Positions 40,135 through 52,860 of a stretch of DNA of 64,000 nt are shown piece by piece. The translations under genes were made by a program, and so were the position numbers. How positions within the stretch are numbered: the first letter of the stretch is position 1; each line of letters begins with the position of its first letter. The notes beneath the pieces were generated by a model. It was not told the origin of the DNA. It worked only from the letters and a program-made list of their open reading frames with translations, and ran no database searches. Source of the DNA: Neostapfia colusana (Eukaryota > Streptophyta > Magnoliopsida > Poales > Poaceae); contig JASWHV010000009.1 in assembly GCA_030760725.1 (NCBI GenBank), forward strand, positions 88,772,780 through 88,836,779. Direction: 5' to 3'.

Positions 40135-41660
40135 ACTGCATGAAACAAAATTTTGAGTCCATCAAAATTCTATCTCAGTAGTACGTAAAGATAAGTAAAA
40201 CATGAACATGTCATGAACTTTATGAAAGCATAACCACATTCATGTTTAAACAAATCTTATGTACGCTAAGCTAATCAGCGGAACTACCCTGACCAGCTCA
40301 CACAAACTCAAAATTTTACTCAAGTTATCAACAGATTCTTGACTTGAATTCAACACCAAAGTTTTAGTAAACTTCAGTATCTTTCCAACGAGTACTTATA
40401 GGCTTCTTAAAGATTTTTCTACTGGAAGTTATGGCTTAAAAACAGAAAGGTCCAGAGAGGTTTTTGCTACTGTCCTGGTCTTGAACAGTTTGCCTTCAAC
40501 TGGACTTTTCACCAACTTAAAGTGTGATTTTGCTCTGGAGGTCTACAACGAAGTTGTAGAGCACTTAAAGATCTTCCCAGAACTGTATCATACACTTTAA
40601 TTGGTTAAAGCTACTCAGAGTTATGCTCTGTCAAAGTCCAGCAAGAATTCCTGCAAGAAACAGAGCTCTCTGTTTTTGAAAACTTTGACACCTAGTTATA
40701 CTCTCATTTGAATCTTAGCTCAAAATAAGAGTTCAATAACTAATACTTGTTTCAAACTTCCATTTTTAGTTGCAAGTTAATTCATGAATCATTTCTTCAT
40801 AGGGAAGAGGTTCAGATGTTTAGTACGGTGTCGATGCACCGTAAGAACATGTCGGTACTACGTTGCCTCACCAAAAGAAAATCCTACCCGGATTATACCG
40901 GCATATACGTATTATTAGTGGCACTAGGATGGTCTCTCACACACGTGTACTACACGGGATACGTACGTGGTTAGTACCTGCAGAAAAACACTCAATAATG
41001 GTGCACTCAACGGTTTGTTTCATTTCAGGCAGTTCCATATTTAAAAGTAAATACAAACGCCCGTATCATTGTCATACGGCCGTCCTTGAGTTAAGTCACG
41101 TCTCAAGGTACGTGATCGTGTTTCAACACCACACGACGGGGAACCCGAGTATGTCATGAACGGGTCGTCACGGTTGGGAATGTTATCAACCCAACGGATA
41201 CCACCTACTGCCCTGCAGGGCACGCCGATGGCAAGCGCTGCGTATGTCCTCCTGGGCTACTTCCAAACGAACACACTATCGCGTTACTGACCACACGATG
41301 GGGTCTCCACTTACTTGCCTAATGCACGCTAGGGATCAGCGTTTCATATGAACTCAGGAACATGGAGAGTCCAAGAGTTCATATTGACGTCTCACACAAA
41401 GCTGTGAGACCTATTCCTGAACCACTTTCCTCGTTAGGGGAGCTAACCAAAATTGAACCGCTTTCGGTGGCGTTCCTTACCATTCTTACCTGAACGTAGG
41501 TGCGTCGTTACATAATGAAAATTCAGAATCAAAACACATATGTTAGTCTTGCCACTTTATGTAACTATACTACTATAGTCCTTATGTGGGCCTAATATCG
41601 TTTCCTCACCGTATCCTAAGTTTTTGTAGCAATACTATCCTTATTCCGTGCGCTATTACC
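40135..41660 (-). other. M untranslated leader, 1.5 kb
   Basis: Between the primer site and gag. The first ~330 bases (41660 down to about 41330) match the leader at 13169-13503. No long ORF and no orf0-like sequence is seen. The stretch next to gag is AT-rich. I see no other feature. Confidence 0.6.
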
Positions 41661-41678
41661 AATGCGGCTCTGATACCA
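41661..41678 (-). promoter_or_regulatory. M primer-binding site (initiator tRNA-Met)
   Basis: On the minus strand TGGTATCAGAGCC begins three bases after the end of the 5' LTR. Confidence 0.9.
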
Positions 41679-41681
41679 CGC

Positions 41682-44600
41682 TGAGGGGGCCCGATCCCGA
41701 TCACGGGGCCGTGCCGCCTTGCCTGAGGAATCGCATTGGGTGGTGCCGTGTTATGCGGCACCCAACAGCACACATATAAGGAACACAGTATTACATAAAT
41801 CAAAAGCGGAAGCTTACACTGTTCTTTATAAATAATTTACATAAAATAGCTACAGCGGAAGTCTATAAACAGCTCACGATGAATATCTAAGAAGCACTCG
41901 AGAAGAGATCCAGCCCGCGGACTCCTCTCGCTCGCTAGCAACACGAAGACATGGCAACGGCTAGGTTCTCCAAGGGTGACATGACTCGGAAGTTCCCGAG
42001 TCTCACCGGACAACCTTCTTTATAGCGTCGATGTTTACCTGCAAAACCACTTATATAGCAAGAGTGAGCACAAAGGCTCAGCAAGACTTAACCGTCTCTC
42101 CTAAAGCATGAAACTCTACATGAACGTAACCTAAGACCTATCCTGTAATTTGCGAAAAGACTCGCCTACGAGTTCATCCTTAACTTTCAGATTTTAGCCA
42201 TAATAGTAGTGACCTTGCGCTTCATTCCATTGTTACTTGTCCCAAGTTTAAAGATAAATTTAGTTTGCTCTATCTCTACTTCAAACATGGTTTTTCATGC
42301 AACTTAACATAATCATAACAGCAATTATACTTTTTGCAAACTGTTTCCACACAAGTTGATTACTACGTCACAACATGGGAGCAAGCGGTACTCAATAACC
42401 GCGAGGGACGGTGATTCGAATCAAACACTACCCGGATAACTCGACACATACGCCCGCCTCTGAAGACCCATCTCTGGTGTCCTTCATTACGTCGTATGTG
42501 GCAACCTTTCTCAGGACACTAAACTGTAGAACCGGTCGCGCCGTCTCGGGCTCATAGGTCTAACGAGACGATGTGGTATGCCTCTACAGTCAAGTGAACA
42601 TGGTACATCGGTTTCCTGGTTCCCATATATCAGTAAGCATCCGGTACACAACTCAATACTTGCTCCTGGACGCGGCATACGCATCGGTCCTTAACCGACA
42701 CAGGCAGAGCTACTCGACCAAGACCTCGTCTTGTCGCAGCCTAACCCCTCTGCCCGGTATCATCTTTAGAAATGTAAACTTTAGTTTGCTTCATTTCCCA
42801 ACCACACTTATGATATTCTAAACTATAGCTCGCGAGTAGTTTCCAACTACTCGTCTTCTACCGGATGCCCTAGTCTATTTAGCATTGCCCTATTCTACAG
42901 CGACGACACATTTCTACCCTTGACCTCAGGGTTCATGTTTGGTTATGCAAGTGGAGTATCACACATCCTTGACCTAATGCACATACAAACCTTGACCAAT
43001 AGTAGTGAACAAAGGGAAAACTTTAAAAACAACTTAAGTGCAAACCGGGGCTTGCCTTGGTTTTGCAGGTGACTAAAGTCAGTTGAGAGAAAGTCAGTTT
43101 CTGATGTATTGAAGTTCACTCCTGCCCTTCTTGTTCCTTGATCGAAGTTCACCTCCTTCTTCACTTTCCACGTTTAATCACTACACGTTAGGAATATGCA
43201 TACATGTTCAATTATAAAACTTTTTGCTAACAAATGCTAAAGACAAGTTTGAAACTGGAACTTTGTTTAAGAATTTAAAATGACACTGGGGTGGTGGTTT
43301 AAGTGTGTGTCTGAGCACTATCATCAAGTGAGAAGTGAGGTTCATCACTTGGGTGGGGGATCAACTAATGGTTGAACAGAACACTAATGATCCAGGGCTC
43401 CAATGGAGCTTGAAATTTTCTTGGGAGTTCCTTGTCACAAGAAAGTCCTCTGGACCAAAAATTCAGAACATTTCACTAAGTGGATCTCCCAGAACAATTC
43501 CCTAAGCATTGAAGCAAAAAGGAATTAATTCTGATTAAATTTGCACTTTCATGCAAATTCAAGTGAACTACAATTTCAAGCATAGTTCATAGAGTATGCC
43601 TGAATTTTCCTAGGATTTTTGGAGCTAAGGAATGGCTAGAACTGAATTTCCAAGTTTTGGAAATTCTCTGAAAATGTTTCTGTATTTATTTGAATACAGA
43701 AATTTGAAATTGGAATTATCCCAACTAAATCAATTCCAAATGAGCTGAAACTTTTACAGGAGTCTCCTAATATCCGGAAGAATATCCTGGCAAAATTTGG
43801 GGAATTTTGGATGAACCAAACTCCCTCTAAAATTCTTTTGCTGAAAAGCTTTAAAGAATTTTCCAGACTTTTCTATTGGTTTTCATGCAAATTGGGTTGC
43901 ATATTTGGATAGAGCATTTCATCCTGAATCCAACCCAATTTGAATTACTAAATTTGGAGCTTCCTAGCAAAAGTTATGCATTTTACAAGTTTGAACAACT
44001 CTCTGTTTGATTTTAACAGCACAGTCACACGTGGGGCCCACGGGTCAGGTGCTTCTTCAACCTCCCGCCAGAGCCCGCGGGTGCACACCGGCTGAAAACT
44101 TGGCATGGCTCGTTCTCCCTCATTTCTCCACCAAATAAGCTCCGGTTTCGCCCTACATGATCCTGGGAACGTGGCGCAGCTGCCGGGCAAGGTTTCCCGC
44201 GTGAAAACGGCTGTAGGTGGGTCGGCACCGGCGGGGCGGCTCGGGAGCTCGACATGGACGCGTTCCCGCATGTCCCAGGCATCTCCCGGCGAGCTACGAT
44301 GTCCTACAGCATCCCTATGGGTCTAGGAATATGGAACGGAGATCAAATCGTGCAGAACATGACTGCAAACTAGTCGTCACCGTGGACCGTGGCAGTTTTA
44401 GCCGCCGGCGACGATTTCTCGTCGCCCGGGGTATAGGGTGGTCGGTTTGCTTCGTGCTTCGGCGTGGAGGGGCGCTAGGAACCCTAGTAGCTGTGGTCTG
44501 AATTGTAGAACGAACAATCAATCGATTGGAGCTAATTTCAGAAATTTGCTGAGGTCAGTCCTTCACGTGCGCCGGCGCCAAAAACGAAATTCCGGCTAGC

Positions 44601-45468
44601 TGGCGTCGGGGAAGAGCAGGGGATCGACAGGATGAGGATCAGTACCTCCTGGCGCACCTCTGTGGCCTCTTGAGCACGCCGGAGAGGCGCTGGGCTGGCC
44701 GGGAGACAGGGAGTTGTGGAGACAGCAGCCTCTGTCAAACTTTTGCACGAGGGGGGCAACAACAGAATTGGCCTCGGGGTTGTGGGCAACAGGACGCGAC
44801 GGAGGTGATAAGAAGGGGGGGGAAACAGCTCGCCAGCGCGAGGGGGACGAGCAGGAGTTGGAGCTTTGGGGCGTGGAGCAGCAGCTCGCTGTCGCTCAGG
44901 GGCAAGGCCTCGGTGGAGTGAGAACAGAGAGAAAGACTTAGGGATTAAGTCTGCTCATTCCTATGACATGTGGGGTCCACCCCTCTTCTTATCCCCTAAA
45001 ACTCTCACAAATATCTCCAAATTTTGGAACCTTGCAAATTCAGCTATGAGGTACTCAAATCCAAAAGTCATTTGGCAATTTGACCAGTTTTGCCTCAGTT
45101 TCAAATTTGAATTCAAATTTGGATGAAATTTACATGTCCTCTTGATATTCATATCCAAGCACCTCCAAATTTCCTCCAAATTGCTCTCCCTCATAATTTG
45201 GATCTGAGGAATTCAAATATGTCCTCTGATCTTTGAGTTGGCTATTGCAAATACACTTTTTCAAACAACAGTTTGAATTTTCTCTTTTGAACATGCCCTC
45301 CTTCTTTTTGCAGTGCACCTCTTAATTCAAACTGAATTCAAAGTTTTATTGCACATGCCAACACTTCCATGAGGAACACAAAAGTTTTTGTAAGTCCCAT
45401 TTCTTGCATATAAACTCAACTTTATTCATAGCTCAAGTTTTCTATTTACAAGTTTTGGGACTTTTACA
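41682..45468 (-). repeat. M 5' LTR, 3,787 bp
   Basis: On the minus strand it runs from TGTAAAAGTCCC (45468) to GGGCCCCCTCA (41682). It has not been interrupted and shows the empty target site of A2 near 42389. A spliced ORF candidate has its donor CAAG|GCAAGC at 43056/43055 and acceptor TTTTGCAG at 42039, a 1,017-bp intron close in size to that of family B. The terminal stem-loop is at 41743-41763. TSD CCCGA follows at 45469-45473. Confidence 0.92.
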
Positions 45469-45473
45469 CCCGA

Positions 45474-46073
45474 AGCAAAGAATGCCTTTATTTGGGGATA
45501 TGCAGAGGTATACTTTTTCTCAGACTTGAAATTCCAAAGGCTGACGCCTTTTGTCCGCATAATTCTTTTGCCGAGATTGAGCAGCTTTAAGATTAGCTTG
45601 AGTCAGCCTTACCTGCTCTTCGGCTTCATTCACGAGATCAATCACGTAAATCACTCACTCGGTGGACTCACACCATTTAAAGGGTATGTGGCACTTCCTG
45701 TCGTAGAGAGCTTCATAAGGTGCCATTTTAATGCTCGCTTGATAACCATTGTTATAAGCGAATTTCGCCAACGATAAATGATCATCCCAACTTTTAACGT
45801 GGTGAATGGCCCATGCTCGAAGCATATCTTCGAGAACTTGATTGACCGTCTCCGTTTGACCATCCGTTTGAGGGTGATATGCAGAGATCCTAATCAATTT
45901 GGTCCCCAATGAGACATAGAGCTGCTCCCAGAAATGAGCAACAAATAATGCGCCTCAATCTGAAATGAATTGTACGGGGAACTCCGTGCAAGCATAATAT
46001 CCTTGCAATGTATAGCTCTCCATAATTCATGGCATGGAACTTTGTATTCACCGGAATGAAATGTGCTGACTTG
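45474..46073 (-). pseudogene. Element N pol, integrase fragment
   Basis: On the minus strand it encodes the integrase core (SAHFIPVNTKFHAMNYGELY, then SAYHPQTDGQTETVNQVLED and LSLAKFAYNNGYQASIKMAP). The original target continues from the fragment at 13585-13883, split by M. It is damaged by frameshifts around 45900-46000. It breaks off at 46073 inside the motif that normally reads RLTKSAHF, where LTR O begins. Confidence 0.85.
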
Positions 46074-49000
46074 TGTGGGGACCACCGCCCCAACAGTCCA
46101 GGAATCACATTGGTTGGTTCCGTGCGATGCGGCACCCAACAGCACATCACCGAAAAACACACATACCCAATAATATATGTCTTTAATACATATTATTGTC
46201 ACATTTTACAAATAATGTACAGACGTACATTTGCAGCAGAAGATAAAAATACAACTCACGAACTATAGCCTACTCTAAGCAAAAGGAAGCCATCCTGCGC
46301 GCGGATGCTCCCCACTAGCATTACACCCAAACACGGCGGCGTGCAGGGTTCCAAGTGAGACTCACACCTCTCATTGGGTGCTTCCCCACTCGGATCTCCC
46401 TTCCTCCCTAACATTGCCTTATGCAACGGTACCTTCAAAACAATGGATCAACAAACCGTGAGCTTATGCTCAGCAAGACTTAACCGAAACCCTACACATG
46501 GAACTCTAAATACTGGAAATAGAGGGCTGAATAAAGAAGTTTGCAGAAAAGATGAACTTGAGCTAACATAGAGTCCTTACTTCCTGTTTTAAGCAACATT
46601 TATAATCCTTGCACAATTTACATCGGGACTCCACAATCAAACAAGAAATGCTTCATCTCGATGCCACTTGTCCGAGGAGAAGGTAAATTTAGTGAGCTAC
46701 CCCAGACCAATACCTACCTTGCACCATCAACGTCGAGACTCTAAAATCAAACAAGAAACGCTTTGTCTCGACGCAACTAGGCCAAAGTACAAAGTAAATT
46801 TAGTGAATGGTAAGTATCATCCCTCATCTCCAATATGAGCATCAATCAAGAAGTATATTTCTTTCCTCTAGTTTCTTAATACGTCACGACGCAGAGTCAA
46901 GTATGCTCACTACCGCGAGCAACGGTGATTCGAAACAAAAACACCCCGATGACATGACACATACGCCCATCCGAGAAAGGTGATCAACCAATCCCCTCAA
47001 CATCGTATGTGGCGACCTTTCACAAGACACACCCACATGTCGAACCGGTCCCGCCGACATGGAGTAAGTCTCACTACGGCAAACTCTCGTAGAAGTGACT
47101 TATCTCTCCTTTCAGTATATGCATAAGACGGCGGGGATTGCTTCGGCACCCAGGTTAACATGTTACATCAGTTTCTTGGGTCCCATATAACCAGTATGCA
47201 TCTGGTACAATATCAAACTTGTCTAGCAAGGCCGCACACGAGAACAGGCCTTAATCGACTCAGACAGGTACTATGCTCACAGGACCACGTCCTTGATCAT
47301 TCCATCCATGCTGCCCAGTCTCCATTCCCCAATTAAGTGGATAAAATCCCAACTCTTCCGAATGACCCCCCTTAATCCATGTTCACGAGTAGGAAACAGC
47401 CTACTCGAGTTATGCCTCTTTTAATCCACTTTTCTTAACTTGATCATTAGCAACTATAAGTAAGTGAAACCTAATCTAACCAATACTCCAGGGATTTCTT
47501 GGGTCATGCATGTGGAGTGTCGTACAACCTAGACTTAGTGCAAAACTCACAATTATAGACATTATAAAGTGTATACAAAGTATAAGCGTGTAAATTTTTT
47601 ATGCAAACTGGTGCTTCCCTTATTGTTGATCCCGACTAAGGTTTCTGTCAATAGAATTAAGTCAGCGGCCTCCAAAGTCCTCTTGAGAATTATTTCTATC
47701 GCAATGATCAAATAAAGAATGCATTACATTTGGAATTAAATTGATATATAAACTACAGAAGCAAAACCTAAGAAGACATAGGATTCTGTCAATTAAATTT
47801 TTAAGGGGCTTTCTAAAGTCATGATAGGTTTATGATAAAATTTTCAGAAGTTTCTGAGGAAGGAGATGGCCACAATAATTCTTGGCTGATTTAACCTTCA
47901 ATGATTTATAGGAACTTAATTAGACTCTGTCATATGGAAGGATCTGATATTCTAATAGGTCTGGACCTAAGGTTTCCAGAAAAAAATTGTTTCAAATTTT
48001 TCTAAGCTTTTTGCTGGCCAAAATTGCGTGTGCAAATTCAATATATGTTTCTGGAAATTAAATTATGTGATTTTCATCTAATTGATTTAACCCTGAGGAA
48101 ACCTACCGATTAAGGCGCCTTAATCAGCACAGAAAATCCTAAATTTTTACTGGAGACAAGAAACTAGGATAAAATTTTCTGACCAAAATGGGAATATTTC
48201 ACATAGCCATATCCCTGGAATTAATCCCCAAAGGAATAACTGAAAAGAATTCTACTAAAATTTCTAGGCATTTTAATAGCTAGAAATTTTTTTCACTTCA
48301 AAGTCCTCCTTCTTAGGAATCCAACAAAATTTATCTCACCCTTTTTGGAGTTTCTACATAGAGTTATGGACTTGCAAAGTAGCACCATTTTCTGGATTTA
48401 TTTCGCACAGGAAAATTCCTCTACTGGCTGACAGTGGGGCCCTCAGGTCAGTCTTCTTCAACCTTGGGACAGAGCCCCGCTCAGAGCTCGCGCGTGAGCC
48501 GGAACAGATCGTGGTGCGCCTTGTTCTCTGACTAGGAGGGATCATTTTCTCCGAAACTTAAACCTACACAATCCTTAGGACCGAGCCTAGCAGCCGGGCA
48601 GCTTGTTGGAGCGTGAATGCGGCGGAAAGGAGGCTGGCACCGGTGGCGGTGGTCGGTAGCGTGGCACCGGCAAGAAGCGCCGCGTCCCGAGCTTTTCCTG
48701 ACAAGTTAAGTTGGCCTAAAGCATCCCTAGAGCTCATGGAACATGAATCTACAATCAAATCTTGCAGAAATTGGCGGGAACATGGCCGTTACCAGTAGAC
48801 CGCCACGTTTTTTGCTGGCGACGGCGATTTCTTGTCGCCCGGGCCATAGGATGGAGGGTTTCTTTCGGGCTTTGGCCTTGGGGTTCGCTATGGTCCCTGG
48901 TTGCTACGGCTTGAACCGGAAAACGTATGATCAAACATGTTGGATGAATTTCCCGAATTGCCTTTGGTCGGTTCTTCGTGTCTACTGGCACAAAAAGTTG

Positions 49001-49271
49001 AATTCCGGCTCGCCGGCATCGGGGAAGAGCAAAAGGTGTCCAGAATGAAGAGCTAGACTTCATGATGAACGTATGTGAGGGTTTTATCGCGCCGGAGAGG
49101 GTTGGAGTTGGCCGGGCGACATGGAGCAGTGAAGGTGCGATGTGCTCTGTTTTTCAGAGTAGAAATAGCTCGGTACCGAGGGTAGAAGGCCGGACACAGT
49201 CTGAGGAGGGGTGGAAAGCGTCGACAAGTCACCGGCGCAGCTCCTGAGAAGATCAACCGGGCGCCAAAACC
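46074..49271 (-). repeat. LTR O: diverged family B/M LTR, minus strand, partial
   Basis: It starts TGTGGGGACCACC, the reverse of a B/M-type LTR end, and carries the stem-loop at 46118-46137. The homology to the M LTR continues to the GC-rich part (about 48560-49250; compare 44540-44900 in the block GAATTCCGGCT-GC-GGC). The splice positions are mutated (GGAAGC for GCAAGC near 47630; TTTTGAAG for TTTTGCAG near 46437), so this copy is old. It is cut at about 49271 by the copia LTR. The left flank ACTTG is a possible half of a target duplication. Confidence 0.7.
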
Positions 49272-51004
49272 TGTCAGGGCCGATCTGTGAGACCTACGTG
49301 CGCTGAATACATTGACTTTGACGATAAAAGTTTGAATACTACCAAAACACCTTTTAAACAAGGTCCGAGCTCCTGCAAGATCCGACGATAGGTCCGACTT
49401 GTTTTGGGTAGCTCCGGCAAAGTCTGACGTAAGGTCCGACTTTCTTTGTCTAGGTCTGACCTGTTTTGGCTAGGTCCGACTTGTTTTTGCTAGCTCCAGT
49501 GCTAGGTCCGACTAGCTTTGGTAAGTTCCGTGCTAGGTCCGACTAAGCTTTAGTAAGCTCCGGCGCTGGGTCCGACTAGCTTCGGTAAGCTCCGGTTCAA
49601 GGTCCGTTTAGCTTTGGTAAGGTTCGGAGCTTGATTGCAATGGTTCTGCTTTTAACTTGCAATGTTTCCAACTTGCTTTACTCTTATGGAAAGTTCACTT
49701 ATTATTATTTTACTAAGTTTTTGGTGTGTTTTGGTGGTTATGGCTGATATCATTTTGCTATGGTTTACAACATGCTTTTTTGAGGTGCTCACGTAAGATG
49801 ATGTAGTTTCAGAACTAACGAGAGTCAAGTCGAGGACTTGTGCTCGGAAGTATTGGTTGTTTATTCATGTGCAGGTGTTGCTTGAGTTCAAGACATGGCT
49901 GGTGACGTGATCCACTGAACTAGTCTTAGGGAGAAGATGAGGTTCAACAACCAAGTTCCGGAGGAATTGTGGTTGAGTTGATTGGGAGGTCGCGCAGCAT
50001 GTTTGGATCAAGAAAAATGCATATGAATGTATCGTGGACGTTGTTGGAAGGTGTTTGCACGTGTGCAAGGAGTGCATGGACGTGGAAACATGGTTCCAAG
50101 GCGTGGTGAAGAGATATGTTTGAAAAGGTTCAACCGGCTGGATTTTGCAATCAGGCTGTGGCTGAGGCGGTTATGGTTTGTTTATGGAAAGTCTCAAGTT
50201 GTTTATAACAGAATTTCGTGTTAGGCATGAAGTAGAGTCTTTTTAGGAATGTTTGGGACGTTCCTAAGGTGTTTGGAAGTGTTAAGATTGCTTCTATCTG
50301 CGTATAGAAGAGTCTTGAGCAGTACTGGAAAGTTACAGTTTGAATCCAAGTAGGAGTAGGAGTCCTAGTTTGAATTGGATTGGCCATAGAGCTGGTTATA
50401 TAAGCAAAGGAGGCCAAGTCTCATGCAGAGCACGACTTTGGGTCTGTTCCTCTTGTGTTTTGATAAATAAAATTCGTATTCTAAAGGAACTTTTGTGCCT
50501 TGTTCGTCCGACTTGTTTCAGACAAGTTTTTCTCGTTCAGTTTCTGTACAGCACTACCTTGCTTCGGTGGTTTTATCATAACTCGAGTTTTACGGATCCA
50601 ATTGATGTGATTCTTTTTGGGTTGTCTTTAAAACTTGATTATATATCATCTGTGAAAATTGCACGGTCATTGAATTTGTGGTTTCTGATCTACACGAGTT
50701 CCTTCGCAGTATTCCAGAACTGTTTTTCTTGCCTAGGACAGATTGACCTTTGTTCGATCTTTTGATCGTAACTTGAGTTTCTCTCAACGGATATTCATGA
50801 TTCTTGTTGTGACGTCTTCGTGACTTGATTCTCTACAATCTATACTATTTTTTGTCACAGTTGAACATGTTTATATTAGTCGCTCACGTGGTTTCTTTAA
50901 CAGATCGGTTTTCTGCTGAGCGGTGTTTTGTTGCTTCCGCTGAAAAGTCTTTATCTACCATTCACCCCCCTCTGGTTGCTTTACACGTGTACTTCGATCC
51001 TACA
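49272..51004 (+). repeat. Copia 5' LTR
   Basis: The right end, CCTACA at 51004, is fixed by the copia-type primer site TTGGTATCAGAG that follows. The left end is set at TGTCAGGGCC because B/M LTR homology stops there; this boundary is uncertain. The LTR carries a dense run of a GGTCCGAC motif near its start. I see no spliced ORF like those of the gypsy LTRs. ORFs in this stretch have no recognisable product. Confidence 0.6.
49355..49630 (+). repeat. Degenerate tandem repeat GGTCCGAC / AGCTCCG in the copia LTR
   Basis: About nine copies of a unit of roughly 25-30 bp, each with GGTCCGACT followed by a TTTGG or TTTTGG stretch and AGCTCCG. CpG-containing repeats near the promoter are known from Sirevirus LTRs. 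This could be a regulatory repeat; it is probably heavily methylated. Confidence 0.55.
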
Positions 51005-51005
51005 A

Positions 51006-51020
51006 TTGGTATCAGAGACA
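51006..51020 (+). promoter_or_regulatory. Copia primer-binding site
   Basis: TTGGTATCAGAGAC follows the LTR end by one base, the usual initiator tRNA-Met site of plant copia elements. Confidence 0.8.
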
Positions 51021-51065
51021 GGTTGCTCTAATCTTTATGATTTGCACGTGTTTTGACTAATCATC

Positions 51066-52860
51066 ATGGAGAAATACTCCGCCAAACCTTGTGTGTTTAG
51101 TGGTATTGATTTTCAGGTTTGGAAGGCACGCATGGAAGATTTCATCCAGGCGCAAGGCTTTGCAATATGGGAAAAGGTGTACAAGACTTACGATGTCGTT
51201 CAAACGATCAAGTCACGGCTACAAACATGAGAGATGTCGACAACAACAAGGCTCGGAACTTGATCATACAAGGACTAACTCAGAGCGACTTCGACCGTGT
51301 TGCACACCTCTGATCGGCGTACAATGTGTGGAGAGCACTTTGTGACTACCACGAAGGATCCAACACGATCAAGGAGGTAAGACAGGATATGTTCAAGAAA
51401 GAATACATGCGCTTTGAGATGCAACCCGGTGAGTCCATTGATGACCTCTTTGCTCGCTTTAATAAAATTCTCAGCAACTTGCGTAGCGTCAATGTTAATT
51501 TTTCAGATGCTGAAAATGCTAGGCAATTACTAAGTGCATTAGACATGTCAATTTGGGAGATGAAAGTAACATCCATACGTGAATTCACTGTCATGAGTAC
51601 ACTTACATTAGATATGCTTTATTCTAAGCTAAAACTCATGAAATTAACATTATATCACGTAAGAACCCAAATAAGACTATTGCATTTGTCTCACAACGTG
51701 ATATGCCTAGCTCCGGCCAATCATCTAGCAATACACTTGCTTTGCTGTCTTCACTAACCCTGAAACAGATTGAGGAGTTTCCAGAGGAGGAGCTAGTACT
51801 TCTTTCTACTAGGTTCTCAAAAGCATTACAAAATGTGAGAACTAGAAGGAGAGGAAGCTCCAGACCTCAACGATGCTTTGAATGTGGTAAGTCAGGACAC
51901 TTTCGTACAGATTGTCCTAACCTTTCAGGTCCTTCTAACCGCGATGAAAAGCGGAATAAAGTCAAGTCCTCTTTTGGCAACACCAACAAGAAAAAGAAGG
52001 GTTTTACAGGACGCAAACTGATAAACAGTTTCATCACCGCACTTCAAGAACTTGGCACGAGTGATGTAGACATTGGAAATGATGAAGATGAAGATGATCT
52101 GGCAAACTTGTTCTTCATGGCGGGAAAATCAAAATCAAGAATGGAGGATGCAGAACACAACAGTGACAACGAAGAGGTATGTCCTACTTGCGAAGAATGT
52201 GTGATGCTATTTCTCGTGCCACTATTATTGTTAAGTAAAATGACAAAAAGCTTAGGGACAATGCTGTTAAAATTGAGTCACTAGAATCTGAAATTAATCG
52301 TTTAAAATCCTTGATTCCTAGTGATGATTCTTGTTCCTCATGTGATTTAATATATGAACAATTGTCCTCTCTAAGAAGTGCATACACCTCGACACTTGAT
52401 AAGCTTGAACTTGAAATCGAAAAGAACAAAAAGCTTGCTGCACTTAATGATAAAACTTGAAAGATGCTTGTTGTTCTACAATTGATTTGCATTGTTCTAC
52501 TTGCGATGATCTTGATAAGAATCTACAAGATGCTATGAAAGAAATTTCTATATCGAACAATGCTTTACGTTCTCATGAATTTAAATATTGTTCCAATTGC
52601 AAATTAAAAGGAAAAACTTCATGTGAAAATTGCCTTGATCTATCAAATAAACTTGATAACATGCATAAGACATTAGATCGGTTTTGTAATGGGAATAAGA
52701 ACCTAAACTTGCTGCTGAATTCTTCCATGTCTTGCAATGATAAAACTGGTTTAGGTTTTGATTCACATGCTCATGCTAAGGAACATCCACCTAAAATTGT
52801 AAAATCATTAGGATGTGGTTTGATTCAAACAGTTCCTAAACAAAAAAGAAGTGGTTTTTA
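51066..52860 (+). pseudogene. Sirevirus-like copia gag, broken
   Basis: It starts at ATG 51066 with YSAKPCVFSGIDFQVWKARM, the conserved gag opening of this lineage. Frame breaks near 51225 and 51313 interrupt it. It continues as WRALCDYHEGSNTIKEVRQD and GESIDDLFARFNKILSNLRS. A zinc knuckle CFECGKSGHFRTDC lies at about 51873-51914. Next come an acidic stretch (DIGNDEDEDDLANLFFMAGK) and a long cysteine-containing coiled-coil region (about 52300-52850, for example LDKNLQDAMKEISISNNALR). A long gag with this layout is typical of Sireviruses. Shifts at about 52230, 52280 and 52455 add to the damage. Confidence 0.8.

Larger units (their letters stand above)
13884..45468 (-). mobile_element. Element M: chromovirus on the minus strand, host of the A2 and CACTA insertions
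   Basis: Both ends are defined by TSD CCCGA. On the minus strand the order is 5' LTR (45468-41682), primer site (41678-41661), leader, gag-pol (40134-35673), polypurine tract (35619-35606) and 3' LTR (35604-32525 plus 14627-13884, split by A2). Without the 17.9 kb insertion the element is about 13.7 kb. It inserted into the pol of element N. The LTRs look very similar by eye apart from a ~38-bp deletion in the 5' LTR near 42219 (compare 14411-14450). Confidence 0.9.

Noticed and set aside
50340..50765. 141-codon ORF in the copia LTR
   Set aside because: It lies in the AT-rich LTR ahead of the primer site and looks like chance; no related ORF is seen in the other LTRs.
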